Assembly: GCF_009711415.1 (NCBI RefSeq)
Contig: NZ_SMLZ01000111.1
Span: 62,001 to 126,000 of the forward strand
Source: Roseibium denhamense
Lineage (GTDB): Bacteria; Pseudomonadota; Alphaproteobacteria; Rhizobiales; Stappiaceae
Direction of reading: 5' to 3'
Length of the DNA stretch: 64,000 nucleotides
Part shown: piece after piece, positions 35,214-44,832 of the stretch
Numbering within the stretch: the stretch's first letter is position 1
Layout of the letters: each line of letters begins with the position of its first letter
Made by a program: the position numbers and the translations under genes
Notes under the pieces: generated by a model
Seen by the model: only the letters and a program-made list of their open reading frames with translations
Told to the model about the DNA's origin: nothing
Database searches by the model: none

Positions 35214-35678
35214 TTATTGATCCTGATTTACCGGACGTTGAGCCAATAGCTTCTCGGCCAACTGTGCAGGCAAACGCGAGGGTTTTCCATCGGTGTTTAT
35301 GACTGCAACGGTGACGGCGGCTGAAACGAGGAGCTGCCCTTCTCGATAAATCAACTGGTCCAAACGAATACGCGCACCTTTAAACTCGGCCAGGCTCGTG
35401 TGGACTTCCAGTACGTCATCAATGCGCGCCGGTTTCTGGAAATCAAGTGACATGGATTTGACGGCAAACGCCAAAGCCACTCCGTTTACCCCATTCGCCA
35501 ATTCTGCGTGATGGATACCGACCAGCCGGAGAAAGTCTGAACGCGCCCGTTCAAAAAAACGGACATAAGCTCCGTGGTACACGATGCCGGTGAAATCGGT
35601 ATCTTCATAATAGACCCTGACCGGAAGCACGTGTCCGCCATCTTCAAGCCGCCCTGCTAGATCTGGCCAATCGGTCAC
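35214..35678 (-). CDS. ybgC: Tol-Pal-associated acyl-CoA thioesterase YbgC
   Basis: A 154-residue hot-dog-fold thioesterase. VRVYYEDTDFTGIVYHGAYVRFFERAR carries the catalytic Asp and the Tyr/His pattern of the 4-hydroxybenzoyl-CoA thioesterase/YbgC family (that motif spans about residues 21-47). Its position directly before tolQ is the conserved YbgC context. Enzyme activity on acyl-CoA or acyl-ACP is known, but its link to Tol function is unclear. Confidence 0.93.
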   Translation of the reverse strand: MTDWPDLAGRLEDGGHVLPVRVYYEDTDFTGIVYHGAYVRFFERARSDFLRLVGIHHAELANGVNGVALAFAVKSMSLDFQKPARIDDVLEVHTSLAEFKGARIRLDQLIYREGQLLVSAAVTVAVINTDGKPSRLPAQLAEKLLAQRPVNQDQ

Positions 35679-35693
35679 GGTGTCATCTCCAAA

Positions 35694-35725
35694 TAAAAAG
35701 CCTTCCGGCGTTGAAACCGGAAGGC
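35694..35725 (-). terminator. Intrinsic terminator after the chemoreceptor gene
   Basis: A 9-bp stem (GCCTTCCGG with CCGGAAGGC, 8-base loop) followed on the minus strand by CTTTTTA. It separates the chemoreceptor gene from ybgC. Confidence 0.85.
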
Positions 35726-35751
35726 CGGATGTTTGTTAGATAAGACCGGAC

Positions 35752-37863
35752 TTAAGCAGCCGCAACCTCGCTCAGGAAGGCTTCGACCGATGCCCGCAGC
35801 TGCTCCGCCTGCTGCTTCATCTCGATCGTTGCATTGAGCATGTCCTTAACCGCTGCGGAGTTCTCCGCCACGCCGGAATTAAGCTCCGCAACCGTCACAG
35901 CAACGTTCCGGGTTCCCTCAGCCGCTTCCGCAACGTTCCGCGAAATCTCGCCGGTCGCCGCGCCCTGCTGTTGAACCGCATCGGCGATGGTTCCGGTATA
36001 GGAGTTCACTTCCTCCACGCTTTCGGATACCTGACCAATCTCGTTCACCGCCTCACTGGTCGAGGCTTGGATTGCAGCGATCTGGGTGGAGATTTCCTCG
36101 GTTGCCTTTGCGGTCTGTCCGGCAAGGGACTTCACTTCGGAAGCAACGACCGCAAATCCTTTTCCAGCTTCGCCAGCGCGGGCCGCTTCAATCGTCGCAT
36201 TGAGGGCAAGCAGGTTTGTCTGCTCGGCGATATCCGAGATCAACGAGACAACATCGCCGATTTTCTCCGCAGCTGCGGCAAGACCTGAAATCTTTGCGTT
36301 GGAACTTTGCGCAGCGGACGTCGTCTTTTCGACAATCCCGGCGGTCGTTTCGACTTGTCTGGATATTTCTGAGATCGATGCATTCAACTCTTCAGTCGCC
36401 GAGGCAACGGCCTGAACATTCGCAGACGCTTGTTCCGACGTTGACGCCGCCGCCTCTCCTTGAGAAGCAGCTGAGGTGGAGCGGACACTCAACGCCGAGG
36501 ACAATTCCTCGACACGGGCAATATTGGTTTCGACAAGCTCCAGTACCCGCTGCGCTTCGGAACGGAATGAGCTGATCAACTCATCAATCTTCTTTTCGCG
36601 CTGTTCGCGGGCGATATGACCGACTTTCCGCTCAGCCGCCAGGCGTTCGCGCTCAATCGAATTGCCCTTGAACACGTCAATACAGCGTGCCATTTCGCCG
36701 ATTTCATCCTGGCGCTCAGTCGCATCGACTGGCACTTCCAGATCCCCGTCAGCAATTTGCCGGGCCGCAGCTGAAAGCCCCTGAAGCGGAGCAAACATGC
36801 GTCCTGTCACCCACCAAATGACACCTACAATCGGCACCAGACACAAGATGCCGGAGATGATAGCGCCAAATGTAATCCGGTCCGCAGCCGCCGAGAGCTT
36901 CGTTTGAAGAACCGCATCGACAACGCCATAAGGGGCCTCGGAGAAAGTTGCGCTCGCTTGGGCATAGCGGTAGTCATTTCCATCCAGCAAAAGCGTCTGA
37001 TTTCCGCTGACGACAGTTTCTTTGTTGTGCACGACCGCCGCACGGCCGGCGGCATCCAGGCTCACAAGCTGTCCCGCCTTATCAACGAGAAATACTTGTT
37101 CGCCTTCATCCAGCTCTCCAGACCCGTTCAACAGATCTGCAAGATTGGCCATGTTCACTGAAAAGGCAGCGGCGCCAAAAAAGCGATCCAGATAAAAGAC
37201 CGGTGCAGCAATGACCATGGAGACCGTGCCGTCTTCTGACGTCATGAAGCCGGACGTAAAGATCTGGCGTGCCTGAATGCTCTCGTCTGCGACAGCTTTG
37301 AAGAGAGGACCGAGTGCAACCTGAACCGCATGTCCCGAAATCTCCGCATCATCAATGTGGTGAGCGAATTCCTGTCCCTTGGCGAACGTGTAGGTGATCA
37401 CCCCATCCGGAGTGGCGAGAGCCACATCTGAAAAAACACCCTGACTGACAAGATCCTGGAAAATCGGGTGAACAACCTTGTGGTTGTTGGTGTACTGGTT
37501 TGTTTCGGTCGGCTCCAGAAGCAGATGGCGCTCTCCGGCAGGATGCGGATTGTCCGTCACAAACAAACCACGGAGAATAGCGGTCTGACCTTCCTTCAGG
37601 TTTTTCCAGCCAACCAGGGTCTTCATCAAGCTGCTTTTTGCATCTTCAAGAGACACAAAGAATTTGGCGCTGTCAGCTGCCTGGCTTAACGCCAATTCCG
37701 CCACTTTGAGTTTGGCTTTGGTTCCGCTTTGCAAAGCTGCATCGGCCTGACCATTGGCAACGTCCCGTGACAAGGTCGACGTGACCGTTACAATCGCGAT
37801 GCACATCGTCACCGCACCTGCCAAAAACATAAGAGCTAGTTTAGATGAAAGCCGCTTACGCAT
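35752..37863 (-). CDS. Methyl-accepting chemotaxis protein with periplasmic dCache-like sensor
   Basis: A 703-residue chemoreceptor. TM1 (about 9-31) and TM2 (about 330-352, [20 protein letters not shown]) bracket a roughly 300-residue periplasmic sensor that resembles a Cache domain ([28 protein letters not shown]). A HAMP domain follows ([23 protein letters not shown]), then the signalling helices with the tip [19 protein letters not shown]. The ATG at 37863 follows GGGGG by five bases and gives [11 protein letters not shown]. The ligand is unknown. Likely partners are the CheA/CheW proteins encoded about 30 kb away. Confidence 0.93.
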   Translation of the reverse strand: MRKRLSSKLALMFLAGAVTMCIAIVTVTSTLSRDVANGQADAALQSGTKAKLKVAELALSQAADSAKFFVSLEDAKSSLMKTLVGWKNLKEGQTAILRGLFVTDNPHPAGERHLLLEPTETNQYTNNHKVVHPIFQDLVSQGVFSDVALATPDGVITYTFAKGQEFAHHIDDAEISGHAVQVALGPLFKAVADESIQARQIFTSGFMTSEDGTVSMVIAAPVFYLDRFFGAAAFSVNMANLADLLNGSGELDEGEQVFLVDKAGQLVSLDAAGRAAVVHNKETVVSGNQTLLLDGNDYRYAQASATFSEAPYGVVDAVLQTKLSAAADRITFGAIISGILCLVPIVGVIWWVTGRMFAPLQGLSAAARQIADGDLEVPVDATERQDEIGEMARCIDVFKGNSIERERLAAERKVGHIAREQREKKIDELISSFRSEAQRVLELVETNIARVEELSSALSVRSTSAASQGEAAASTSEQASANVQAVASATEELNASISEISRQVETTAGIVEKTTSAAQSSNAKISGLAAAAEKIGDVVSLISDIAEQTNLLALNATIEAARAGEAGKGFAVVASEVKSLAGQTAKATEEISTQIAAIQASTSEAVNEIGQVSESVEEVNSYTGTIADAVQQQGAATGEISRNVAEAAEGTRNVAVTVAELNSGVAENSAAVKDMLNATIEMKQQAEQLRASVEAFLSEVAAA

Positions 37864-37977
37864 CGTATCCCCCACATAGTTAAGCGCACTATGCAGGGGC
37901 ATTAACGAAAAAACCCTTAATTCCCCTCAGGTATTACTGCAATAAATCGCAATGATAGTGATTACTATGCGCTCAGG

Positions 37978-39021
37978 CTATCCGTCAGGATCTGAGAAGA
38001 GCCCCATCTGCGGGGCAGCAACCTGTTCTGGAACCGAAAGCCCCAGATGCTGAAAGGCGACCGGTGTCAGGATACGCCCTCTTGGCGTGCGCTGCAGAAA
38101 CCCGTTTTGAATGAGATAGGGCTCCACAATTTCTTCAATCGCATCGCGCGGCTCGGACAGCGCTGCGGCAATTGTCTCGATGCCGACCGGACCGCCGCCA
38201 AAATTCATGGCGATCTGGCTTAAATAACGCCGGTCGAGACTGTCGAGCCCGGCCCCATCCACCTCAAGCTGCAGCAGGGCTTTATCGGCAAGGCGGGCAT
38301 CCACGCGCTCAGCCCCCTCAAACACCGCAAAGTCGCGAACACGCCGCAAAAGCCGTCCGGCGATCCGGGGCGTGCCACGTGAGCGCTTTGCAATCTCATG
38401 GGCGCCGTCTTCCGCCATCCCGATCCCGAGGATGGATGCGCCCCGTTTAACGATGTGTTCCAACTCAGCAACTGTGTAAAACTGCAGCCGGACCGGGATT
38501 CCAAAACGGTCCCGAAGCGGTGTCGTCAAAAGCCCGAGCCGCGTCGTGGCCGCCACAAGAGTGAACTTTGCAAGGTCAATCTTTACGGAGCGGGCCGCCG
38601 GCCCTTCGCCAATAATCAGATCAAGCTGGTAATCCTCCATGGCGGGATAGAGAACCTCTTCAACCGCCGGATTGAGCCGGTGTATCTCATCGATAAAAAG
38701 AACGTCCCGCTCTTCAAGATTGGTGAGCAGCGCTGCCAGGTCACCAGCCTTTGCGATGACGGGACCAGACGTGGCCCGGAAATTAACGCCGAGCTCCCGC
38801 GCCATGATCTGCGCTAAAGTGGTTTTTCCAAGCCCCGGAGGCCCGACGAACAGAACATGGTCAAGCGCTTCTCCGCGGGCTTTGGCCGCGCCGATGAAGA
38901 CTTTGAGGTTGGCCCTGGCCTGTGCCTGACCGACAAAATCATCAAGCGCTTGCGGGCGCATGGTGCTGTCAATCTCATCACCGCGGATTTCCGGCGTAAC
39001 CAGGCGTTGATCATCCGACAT
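37978..39021 (-). CDS. ruvB: Holliday junction branch migration ATPase RuvB
   Basis: A 347-residue AAA+ helicase with Walker [16 protein letters not shown], Walker [12 protein letters not shown] and the arginine-finger/sensor region [17 protein letters not shown]; a winged-helix C-terminus ends the protein. With RuvA it drives branch migration, and RuvC resolves the junction. The first codons overlap the end of the small membrane gene between ruvA and ruvB, so the whole ruvC-X-ruvA-Y-ruvB set is tightly packed. Confidence 0.96.
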   Translation of the reverse strand: MSDDQRLVTPEIRGDEIDSTMRPQALDDFVGQAQARANLKVFIGAAKARGEALDHVLFVGPPGLGKTTLAQIMARELGVNFRATSGPVIAKAGDLAALLTNLEERDVLFIDEIHRLNPAVEEVLYPAMEDYQLDLIIGEGPAARSVKIDLAKFTLVAATTRLGLLTTPLRDRFGIPVRLQFYTVAELEHIVKRGASILGIGMAEDGAHEIAKRSRGTPRIAGRLLRRVRDFAVFEGAERVDARLADKALLQLEVDGAGLDSLDRRYLSQIAMNFGGGPVGIETIAAALSEPRDAIEEIVEPYLIQNGFLQRTPRGRILTPVAFQHLGLSVPEQVAAPQMGLFSDPDG

Positions 39022-39256
39022 TCCCGACCACCACGAACAACAACACCAGGAGAAACAGGGAGTAAGCGACCCTCAAAGCATAGAACTTTTTGAATTGCTG
39101 CCTGACAAACGGATCGTCCGTTTCGATGCGGCGCCCCTTGATCGCAAATGGCCGGTCACCAACGGCGAGAGAGAACTTGTGATCAAGATACATGATCCCG
39201 CCAACGCCCAGGACGACGAAAACAACAGCGATAATGGTGTAGGTAACGGCGATCAT
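39011..39256 (-). CDS. Small two-span membrane protein embedded between ruvA and ruvB
   Basis: An 81-residue protein with two hydrophobic helices (about 4-23, [21 protein letters not shown], and about 61-79, [19 protein letters not shown]) around a basic soluble loop ([28 protein letters not shown]). Its start overlaps the ruvA stop by four bases (ATGA) and its end overlaps the ruvB start, so it is co-translated. I do not recognise a family. A membrane protein inside the ruv operon is unusual; a role in recombination cannot be claimed from position alone. Confidence 0.75.
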   Translation of the reverse strand: MIAVTYTIIAVVFVVLGVGGIMYLDHKFSLAVGDRPFAIKGRRIETDDPFVRQQFKKFYALRVAYSLFLLVLLFVVVGNVG

Positions 39257-39870
39257 GATGACAGTTCCTTGAGCCCCAGGCGGATCAGTGTTTCGGTGCC
39301 GGCGTCCGAACCTGCGGACTGTACGGCCTTGGCAACCGCAGCACTGGCCTGCGGCTGACTGTAGCCAAGATTGGTCAGGGCGGACACTGCTTCGGCAACC
39401 GGGCGGGATGCAACGTTGTCTGCAATCGTTTGCGATACTTCGATCGTGCCAGCATCAACACTGGCAAAAGCGGGTGCCTTATCCTTGAGCTCAGACAGGA
39501 TCCGCTCGGCAACCCGCTTGCCAACACCCGGCGCACGTGACATCGCTGCCTTGTCGCCGAGCGCAATAGCATTTGCGACCTCACTGGCCTTCAATATTCC
39601 CAGAATGCCGAGAGCGACTTTTGCTCCGACCCCCTGCACCGTCATGAGAATGCGAAACCACTCACGTTCTGCCTCTTGCCCGAACCCATACAGCCGGATC
39701 ATGTCCTCCCTGACGATGGTCTCAATAAAAAGGACGGCCGCCTCACCGGCCCGCGGCAGTGTCTGCAAAATGCGCGAGGGGCAAAAAACCTGATATCCGA
39801 CCCCGTGCACATCGAGGATCACATGATCCTCGCCGTAGCTGTCAATCGTTCCCTTCAACTTCCCGATCAT
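39253..39870 (-). CDS. ruvA: Holliday junction branch migration protein RuvA
   Basis: A 205-residue DNA-junction-binding protein. Domain I begins [23 protein letters not shown] (split here as a motif over residues 1-23); the helix-hairpin-helix region holds [13 protein letters not shown] and [17 protein letters not shown]; domain III (about 155-205) contacts RuvB. The ATG at 39870 overlaps the stop of the upstream AT-rich gene (ATGA), in the position normally taken by ruvC. Confidence 0.95.
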   Translation of the reverse strand: MIGKLKGTIDSYGEDHVILDVHGVGYQVFCPSRILQTLPRAGEAAVLFIETIVREDMIRLYGFGQEAEREWFRILMTVQGVGAKVALGILGILKASEVANAIALGDKAAMSRAPGVGKRVAERILSELKDKAPAFASVDAGTIEVSQTIADNVASRPVAEAVSALTNLGYSQPQASAAVAKAVQSAGSDAGTETLIRLGLKELSS

Positions 39871-39879
39871 GCAGCCCCC
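39866..39879. repeat. 14-bp direct repeat, ruvA-side copy
   Basis: ATCATGCAGCCCCC on the plus strand, identical to the copy at 40528-40541. It spans the last codons and stop of the inserted gene and the start codon of ruvA. Confidence 0.9.
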
Positions 39880-40532
39880 AAACTACGCTGCATTTGGAAA
39901 AAGAGACGCTGAGAAAATTTCTCTACAGCGCCATCCTCTTCTGCTGTCAAATCTCGGACCGGCAGATAACCGGTACAAGCACCAGATTGTTGATCCACCC
40001 CAAAGAACAACACAACATCGATGCACTGAAATCGTCCCTTTCTGAACTCCGACATAAAGAACCTTGAGGCAGTCTCAGTAACAAACTTGAAATCGTTGTA
40101 GCGCCCAGAATGGGTAAAAACTAAAACTCGTAGAAAACTTTCTACTTTGAAGGCTTTACAGTGGTCACGAAATTGGGAGTTTGCTTTACTAATATGACTT
40201 TCGTAGACTTGGCTAACGGTTCTGTATACTTCTTTCAAACCAGCCACCGGATCTGCCATGGTGTCTACAATATCTCTACTAGGCACCTTTCCGAGGGCGA
40301 CAACAAATTTCCCTTGCTTCTTTGATAAGTTATGTAGTCGATCATAGATCTTATTAGTCGGATCTTTTTCAATATGCTTTATCTCAACGAAACATCGTTC
40401 GAAGAAGTTCGCGAAATCCGGAGTTTTTACGGATCTACTCTCTCGAGTTTTTATTTCATCGATGTACTGGTACTCACAGTCTAACAAAACCGTCGCAGCA
40501 AGGGTTTCAAGCTCTCTTCCTTCCGTAATCAT
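39867..40532 (-). CDS. Putative PD-(D/E)XK-type nuclease embedded between ruvC and ruvA
   Basis: I do not recognise a named family. The 221-residue protein has the layout of a PD-(D/E)XK nuclease core: acidic residues in helix 1 (Glu7, Glu9), then Pro38-Asp39 and Glu50-x-Lys52 in [18 protein letters not shown] helical middle (about 57-125) and an alpha/beta C-terminal half with [11 protein letters not shown] and [14 protein letters not shown] follow. The ATG at 40532 overlaps the ruvC stop, and the TGA overlaps the ruvA start, so it is coupled on both sides. A longer frame reaching back into ruvC was rejected. Its low GC and flanking direct repeats point to recent acquisition. Nuclease activity is inferred from motif spacing only. 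Confidence 0.7.
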   Translation of the reverse strand: MITEGRELETLAATVLLDCEYQYIDEIKTRESRSVKTPDFANFFERCFVEIKHIEKDPTNKIYDRLHNLSKKQGKFVVALGKVPSRDIVDTMADPVAGLKEVYRTVSQVYESHISKANSQFRDHCKAFKVESFLRVLVFTHSGRYNDFKFVTETASRFFMSEFRKGRFQCIDVVLFFGVDQQSGACTGYLPVRDLTAEEDGAVEKFSQRLFFQMQRSLGAA

Positions 40533-40541
40533 GCAGCCCCC
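40528..40541. repeat. 14-bp direct repeat, ruvC-side copy
   Basis: ATCATGCAGCCCCC on the plus strand, identical to 39866-39879. On the minus strand it encodes the end of ruvC (Gly-Ala-Ala-stop) and the start codon of the inserted gene. Confidence 0.9.
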
Positions 40542-41044
40542 TGCCGCGCAAGCCGGGCGGCACCGCTGGCGCGGTGCTGAGCATGGCAAATCGCAATTGC
40601 GAGCGCATCCGCCGCATCATCTGAATTGAACGTTGCCCGTGGCATGAGCACTTTGACCATGGCCCTGATCTGCTCTTTTTCCGCATGGCCGGTGCCAACG
40701 ACCGTTTTCTTCACGAGGTTTGGCGCGTATTCAGCCACTGCCAGACCGGCAAGCGAGGGCACGAGCAATGCGATCCCCCTGGCCTGGCCGAGTTTGAGTG
40801 TGGCACCGGCATCCTTGTTCACAAATGTATGTTCGACCGCTGCCTCGTCGGGCGCATACTGCGCAACGATTGCGCTGAGCCCGTCATGAAGCTGCACAAG
40901 CCTCTCAGCCAGGCTTTTTTTGTTGTCGGACGTCACCGTGCCCGAGGCAACAAACGAAAGACGGTTTCCCGCTGCTTCGATCATGCCCCATCCGGTGCGC
41001 CGAAGGCCCGGATCAATACCGAGCAATCGAATCGCGTTCACCAT
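40529..41044 (-). CDS. ruvC: Holliday junction resolvase RuvC
   Basis: A 171-residue endonuclease that cuts Holliday junctions symmetrically. The first catalytic Asp is Asp11 in [37 protein letters not shown] and the C-terminal [16 protein letters not shown] carry the other acidic residues. The Met at 41044 ([13 protein letters not shown]) is the usual start; the frame is open further upstream, but that part has no RuvC similarity. Its stop overlaps the start of the inserted AT-rich gene instead of ruvA. Confidence 0.95.
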   Translation of the reverse strand: MVNAIRLLGIDPGLRRTGWGMIEAAGNRLSFVASGTVTSDNKKSLAERLVQLHDGLSAIVAQYAPDEAAVEHTFVNKDAGATLKLGQARGIALLVPSLAGLAVAEYAPNLVKKTVVGTGHAEKEQIRAMVKVLMPRATFNSDDAADALAIAICHAQHRASGAARLARQGAA

Positions 41045-41142
41045 GGAACAAACCGGTAACAAAACTTGCCGATTGACGCCAGCAAAAGAGCATCCTACCG
41101 ATGGAAAGCCATCCTTTCTCCCCCGCATTCCCTTGAGCCCAG

Positions 41143-41904
41143 ATGTTTGATGTTTTCAGTTCCTTTCCGCCCATGCTGCTCGCATTTCTGGCGGCAACCT
41201 TGTTTGTAGCCGGTTGCGTTCGCGGCTTTGCAGGCTTTGGCGCCGGAATGATCTTCATGCCGGTCGCTTCCAGCGTGATGCCGCCGGCGTCCGCAGCTGC
41301 CGCATTTCTTTTCATAGACAGTATCGTCGCGGCGCCACTGATGATTCGCGCGCTACGTCTTTGTGAATGGGCAACCGTCTTGCCCGCTGTCATCGGATCG
41401 ATTTTTTTTGTCCAGGTGGGAGCCTGGCTTCTGGCGACGATCGACACCCTGATCCTTCGCTGGATCATATTCGGTATCGTCACTGGGCTGCTCCTTCTGC
41501 TCTTGTCCGGCTGGATCTACAAGCGGAAGCCATCAAAACCGGTCTCGTTTTCAATTGGCGGTGTGGCCGGGCTTTTGGGCGGCATTTCCCAGGTTTCCGC
41601 GCCGCCAATCGTCGCCTTTTGGATGGCAAGTTCCCGTGATCCTGCAGTTGTGCGCGCAAACTTGATTGTGTTTTTCCCGCTGGCAGGCGTTGGAACATTC
41701 GCAGCATACATCCTGAATGGTTTTTTTACGCTGGATGTGTTCCGTCTCTTGATCATGGCCGTGCCTGTCTACGGGCTGTCACTGGCACTCGGCTCGCGAG
41801 GTTTCAAGAAGGCGGATCCGGCACTCTACCGCAAAATCGCCTACAGCTTGATTGCCTTAGCTGCCTTAATCAGCATGCCAGCGCTGGATCCGCTGTTCCG
41901 ATAG
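41143..41904 (+). CDS. TauE/SafE-family membrane transporter
   Basis: A 253-residue protein with about eight transmembrane helices and the family signature [20 protein letters not shown] near the N-terminus, repeated in the second half around [19 protein letters not shown]. Members export sulfite, sulfoacetate or other organosulfur anions, but the substrate is not set by sequence. It is divergent from ruvC with about 100 bp between the starts, and monocistronic. Confidence 0.88.
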   Translation: MFDVFSSFPPMLLAFLAATLFVAGCVRGFAGFGAGMIFMPVASSVMPPASAAAAFLFIDSIVAAPLMIRALRLCEWATVLPAVIGSIFFVQVGAWLLATIDTLILRWIIFGIVTGLLLLLLSGWIYKRKPSKPVSFSIGGVAGLLGGISQVSAPPIVAFWMASSRDPAVVRANLIVFFPLAGVGTFAAYILNGFFTLDVFRLLIMAVPVYGLSLALGSRGFKKADPALYRKIAYSLIALAALISMPALDPLFR

Positions 41905-42247
41905 CTTTGCCTGGCACTCGGCCCTTTTTCGGTGAGGGGATCGGGCCGGCTCTGTTTCGAACATTTCGCGGGTTTGCCAGGACGCTCAACGCGACTCGTA
42001 CCGCATCTGTGGCCCTCTCGCGCAAATGGATGACAGCGAGTTGCTCGCAGGTGTTTCTTAGCGCCTCAGCGAACCGGGCTTTTCTGGGAAACGCCCAACG
42101 CCCGGTAGATCCATAACCGATCAGCTTCAGCGTTCGACCCTGTAGCGTCTTCGAATACGGCTGCGTCAGCGCGAAAACTTCAAAAATGATGGCTTCATGA
42201 AAAAACCCCGGCAGAGCCGGGGCTAAGCTTCTTCCTCGAATGACAAA
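41905..42247. other. Intergenic region between the TauE/SafE gene and yebC
   Basis: No supported gene. A 69-codon open frame (41907-42116) has no family features or convincing ribosome site and was not called. The only clear element is the yebC terminator at its right end. Confidence 0.5.
42200..42223 (-). terminator. Intrinsic terminator after yebC
   Basis: A 7-bp GC stem (CCCCGGC/GCCGGGG, loop AGA) followed on the minus strand by TTTTTTC, about 25 bp past the yebC stop. Confidence 0.85.
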
Positions 42248-42994
42248 TTACGAGGCCAACTGAGCCATTGTCTCCTCATCGACATCAAAATTCGAATAGA
42301 CGTTTTGAACGTCGTCATCGTCCTCGAGCATGTCGATCAGTTTCATGAGGGTCTGGGCCTTTTCAGGATCAACCGGCGTCAAATTCTGGGGTTTCCAGAT
42401 GATCTTAGTGGAATCCGCTTCGCCCAGCGCATCTTCAAGAGCCTTTGCAACGTCGTTCAGATCTTCAAAGGCCGTGTAGATCGTGTGCCCGTTTTCGTCC
42501 GATTGCACATCTTCGGCACCTGCCTCGATTGCAGCTTCCAGCATGGCCTCAGCCTCACCCGCCTCGGCCTTGTAGACAATCTCGCCAACACGGTCGAACA
42601 TGAATGACACGGAGCCCGTTTCACCAAGGGAGCCGCCGCATTTGGTGAAGTAAGAGCGAATATTCGATGCGGATCGGTTGCGGTTATCGGTCAGCGCTTC
42701 GACCACGATTGCAACGCCTGCAGGCCCGTAGCCCTCATAGCGGATCTCTTCATAGCTCTCGGCATCACCAGCCTGCGACTTGTTGATCGCCCGCTGAATA
42801 TTGTCCTTTGGCATCGACTGTGCCTTGGCATTTTGAACCGCAAGGCGCAGCCGCGGATTTGCGTCCGGATCCGGGTCGCCCATTTTGGCTGCGACAGTAA
42901 TTTCCTTGGACAGTTTAGAGAACATCTTCGACCGGGCCGCGTCCTGGCGTCCTTTGCGGTGCATGATGTTCTTGAATTTTGAATGGCCTGCCAT
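42248..42994 (-). CDS. yebC: YebC/PmpR-family regulatory or translation protein
   Basis: A 248-residue protein with the family start [23 protein letters not shown] (residues 1-23) and the conserved core [26 protein letters not shown] and [18 protein letters not shown]. YebC proteins were described as transcription regulators (of ruvC in some species) and, more recently, as helpers for ribosomes at proline-rich stretches. It lies near the ruv genes, but the TauE/SafE gene and opposite strands separate them. Confidence 0.95.
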   Translation of the reverse strand: MAGHSKFKNIMHRKGRQDAARSKMFSKLSKEITVAAKMGDPDPDANPRLRLAVQNAKAQSMPKDNIQRAINKSQAGDAESYEEIRYEGYGPAGVAIVVEALTDNRNRSASNIRSYFTKCGGSLGETGSVSFMFDRVGEIVYKAEAGEAEAMLEAAIEAGAEDVQSDENGHTIYTAFEDLNDVAKALEDALGEADSTKIIWKPQNLTPVDPEKAQTLMKLIDMLEDDDDVQNVYSNFDVDEETMAQLAS

Positions 42995-43101
42995 GGCTCG
43001 TCTCGGCTCTCAGTCGGATTGCTTTGAAGAAAACTGCGGTGCTTATAGGCAAGTTACCAGGGAAAATCCAGTTCCGTGAAGACCTCTGTCTGTTGGCTGG
43101 C

Positions 43102-43923
43102 TTATGACCAGAACGGTGGCAGCACGGGCTCAAGCCGGCCGCCAATGCGCACAGGGGCAACTTTTTCGGCCAAACCTGTCCGGTCATTCGTCTCAAGCGC
43201 AACGCCGCAGATTGTTGCCTCCCCGCCGGCCGGCGTAAAGCGTGAGCCTGGGATCTTGCGCTGAAACCGATTGACCGGCTCTTCCTTGTCCATTCCCAGA
43301 ACGCTGTCATAGTCCCCGCACATACCTGCATCGGACAGATAGGCGGTGCCGCCTTCCAGAATTTGGTGATCGGCAGTTGGAACATGGGTATGGGTTCCGA
43401 CCACGAGGCTCACGCGCCCATCGAGAAAATGCCCCATGGCCTGCTTTTCGCTGGTGGCTTCGGCATGCATGTCGACGATAATCGCATCCGCGACCTCGCC
43501 CAGCGGACACTCCCCAACGACCTTATCGATCGCAGCAAAGGGGTCATCCAGAGCATCCATATAGACGCGCCCCATCACGTTTGCGACCATGACCTGCGCA
43601 CCATTCCGCGCAGTGTAAAGATGCGCCCCCCGTCCGGGAGTACCGGCCGGGTAGTTGACTGGCCGAAGCAATCTATCCTGGCGTTCGATGTAGACTAGAG
43701 TATCGCGCTGATCCCACACGTGATTGCCGGTTGTGACAACATCGGCGCCTGCGTCAAGAACATCTTGGAGAATGGCTTCTGTAATGCCAAACCCTGAGGC
43801 CGCGTTTTCGCCGTTTACGATAACAAAATCGATCTGATTGGTTTCCACGAGATCCGGAAGTTGCTCAATCACAGCTGTCCGGCCCACACGGCCGACCAGA
43901 TCGCCAAGAAACAGTATCCGCAT
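43102..43923 (-). CDS. YmdB-family metallophosphoesterase (cyclic-nucleotide phosphodiesterase type)
   Basis: A 273-residue calcineurin-like enzyme of the TIGR00282/YmdB family. Metal ligands are seen in MRILFLGDLVGRVG, FVIVNGENAASG, VVTTGNHVWDQ, VDMHAEATSEK and VVGTHTHVPTADH. YmdB in Bacillus hydrolyses 2',3'-cyclic nucleotides and affects biofilm and motility; the role in Alphaproteobacteria is unstudied to my knowledge. It sits 24 bp downstream of the 5-FCL gene on the same strand, so they may be co-transcribed. Confidence 0.9.
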   Translation of the reverse strand: MRILFLGDLVGRVGRTAVIEQLPDLVETNQIDFVIVNGENAASGFGITEAILQDVLDAGADVVTTGNHVWDQRDTLVYIERQDRLLRPVNYPAGTPGRGAHLYTARNGAQVMVANVMGRVYMDALDDPFAAIDKVVGECPLGEVADAIIVDMHAEATSEKQAMGHFLDGRVSLVVGTHTHVPTADHQILEGGTAYLSDAGMCGDYDSVLGMDKEEPVNRFQRKIPGSRFTPAGGEATICGVALETNDRTGLAEKVAPVRIGGRLEPVLPPFWS

Positions 43924-43947
43924 AAACCCTCGCTCAACCCTGCCGGT

Positions 43948-44538
43948 CTACGGTTCGTATGACCCGAACGCCCGGTATCCTTTTTCAGTCAAAATGCCAT
44001 CAAGCGGTTTGTCATGCGCTTCAACCGGCACCCGGTCAACCTCCTGAACGGCAAATGCGAGACCGATACACAAGAGCGGGCCGTTTTTTTCAAGCGCAGC
44101 GATAGCTGTATCATAGTGCCCCTTGCCGTAACCGATACGGTTTCCAAGGCGATCAAACCCTGCCAACGGCATCAGGAGCGCATCTGGTTGGATCTCCGGT
44201 GCATCAGCCCCGGGCGCGAGCGTGCCAAAGCCCGCCGGTTCCAGTGCTGTACCGCGGTCAAGTGTGCGAAAAATCAGATGCGGGTCAGCGACAACCGGCA
44301 AACAAAGCCTAAAGCCGCTCTGGCGTAAGCCATCCATCAACGGCCTGGGATCAATCTCATCGCGAATTGGCCAAAACCCCGCAACGACAGCTCCGGGTGG
44401 CAGCGGCAATGCATCCGCGTGATCTGCCAGTTCCAGCGACTTCTCGATCCGCTCAACTTCCGGTAAAGACTTCCGGCGCGAAAGGGCAAGCTTACGCAAC
44501 TCGTGTTTTTGGCTGGCAAGAGAAAGGGAATCGGTCAT
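43948..44538 (-). CDS. 5-formyltetrahydrofolate cyclo-ligase
   Basis: A 196-residue enzyme that converts 5-formyl-THF to 5,10-methenyl-THF with ATP. LRKLALSRRKSL near the N-terminus binds ATP phosphate, and FDRLGNRIGYGKGHYD is the family signature. The Met at 44538 (MTDSLSLASQK) was chosen because the long upstream open stretch lies over the 6S RNA. The order zapA - 6S RNA - 5-FCL (ygfA) is conserved across Proteobacteria. Confidence 0.93.
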   Translation of the reverse strand: MTDSLSLASQKHELRKLALSRRKSLPEVERIEKSLELADHADALPLPPGAVVAGFWPIRDEIDPRPLMDGLRQSGFRLCLPVVADPHLIFRTLDRGTALEPAGFGTLAPGADAPEIQPDALLMPLAGFDRLGNRIGYGKGHYDTAIAALEKNGPLLCIGLAFAVQEVDRVPVEAHDKPLDGILTEKGYRAFGSYEP

Positions 44539-44594
44539 GGACCTGGAGCCTGTGAACAGGATTTCGCGACACAGCCTTATCGAATGGCTGGAGA

Positions 44595-44750
44595 GGGTGC
44601 AGCCGGCCGACCGTTGGATCTGCAATCCCGGAGAACCTACAGAGTAGGTGGGCGCCGTATGCAACGGACCACGGCCCAGCGCAGGGACAGCTCCCGAAGG
44701 AATGCGTAAGGCCCCGGGGATAATGTTCCTGACGTATCGGCCAGCCACAA
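44595..44750 (-). ncRNA. ssrS: 6S RNA (SsrS)
   Basis: A conserved-looking, long hairpin-forming region lies exactly between zapA and the 5-FCL gene, the classic 6S RNA position. On the minus strand it has an upstream arm near CCCCGGGGCCTTACGC and a downstream arm with GCGCCCACCTAC and GTAGGTTCTCCGGG, which I associate with alphaproteobacterial 6S RNAs. 6S RNA binds sigma-70 holoenzyme as a promoter mimic in stationary phase. The ends are approximate. Confidence 0.7.
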
Positions 44751-44832
44751 CACCGGCATATAATCAAGCAAGCCCTGATTTACCAGAGGGTTCTTACAAA
44801 GTGCTCTCGCACCAAACCGCTACGGCCAGCCC

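Larger units (their letters stand above)
39866..40541. mobile_element. Candidate inserted unit between ruvC and ruvA
   Basis: The 662-bp unit plus one extra repeat copy is bounded by perfect 14-bp direct repeats. Its interior is clearly AT-rich: hand counts over two 60-base windows gave 28% GC (40321-40380) and 37% GC (40141-40200), while adjacent ruv genes look well above 55%. It carries one gene and nothing else. Deleting one repeat-to-repeat unit would leave ruvC and ruvA joined by a normal ATGA overlap, so the ancestral site can be reconstructed exactly. No terminal inverted repeat or transposase is present. Confidence 0.6.

Noticed and set aside
39866-40541. Classical insertion sequence or transposon between ruvC and ruvA
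   Set aside because: There are no terminal inverted repeats and no transposase-like catalytic pattern. The 14-bp flanks fit a site duplication or recombination site but not a known IS layout, so it was reported as a candidate inserted unit only.
41907-42116. 69-codon open frame after the TauE/SafE gene
   Set aside because: No ribosome site, no family features, and unusual composition for this genome. Probably chance.
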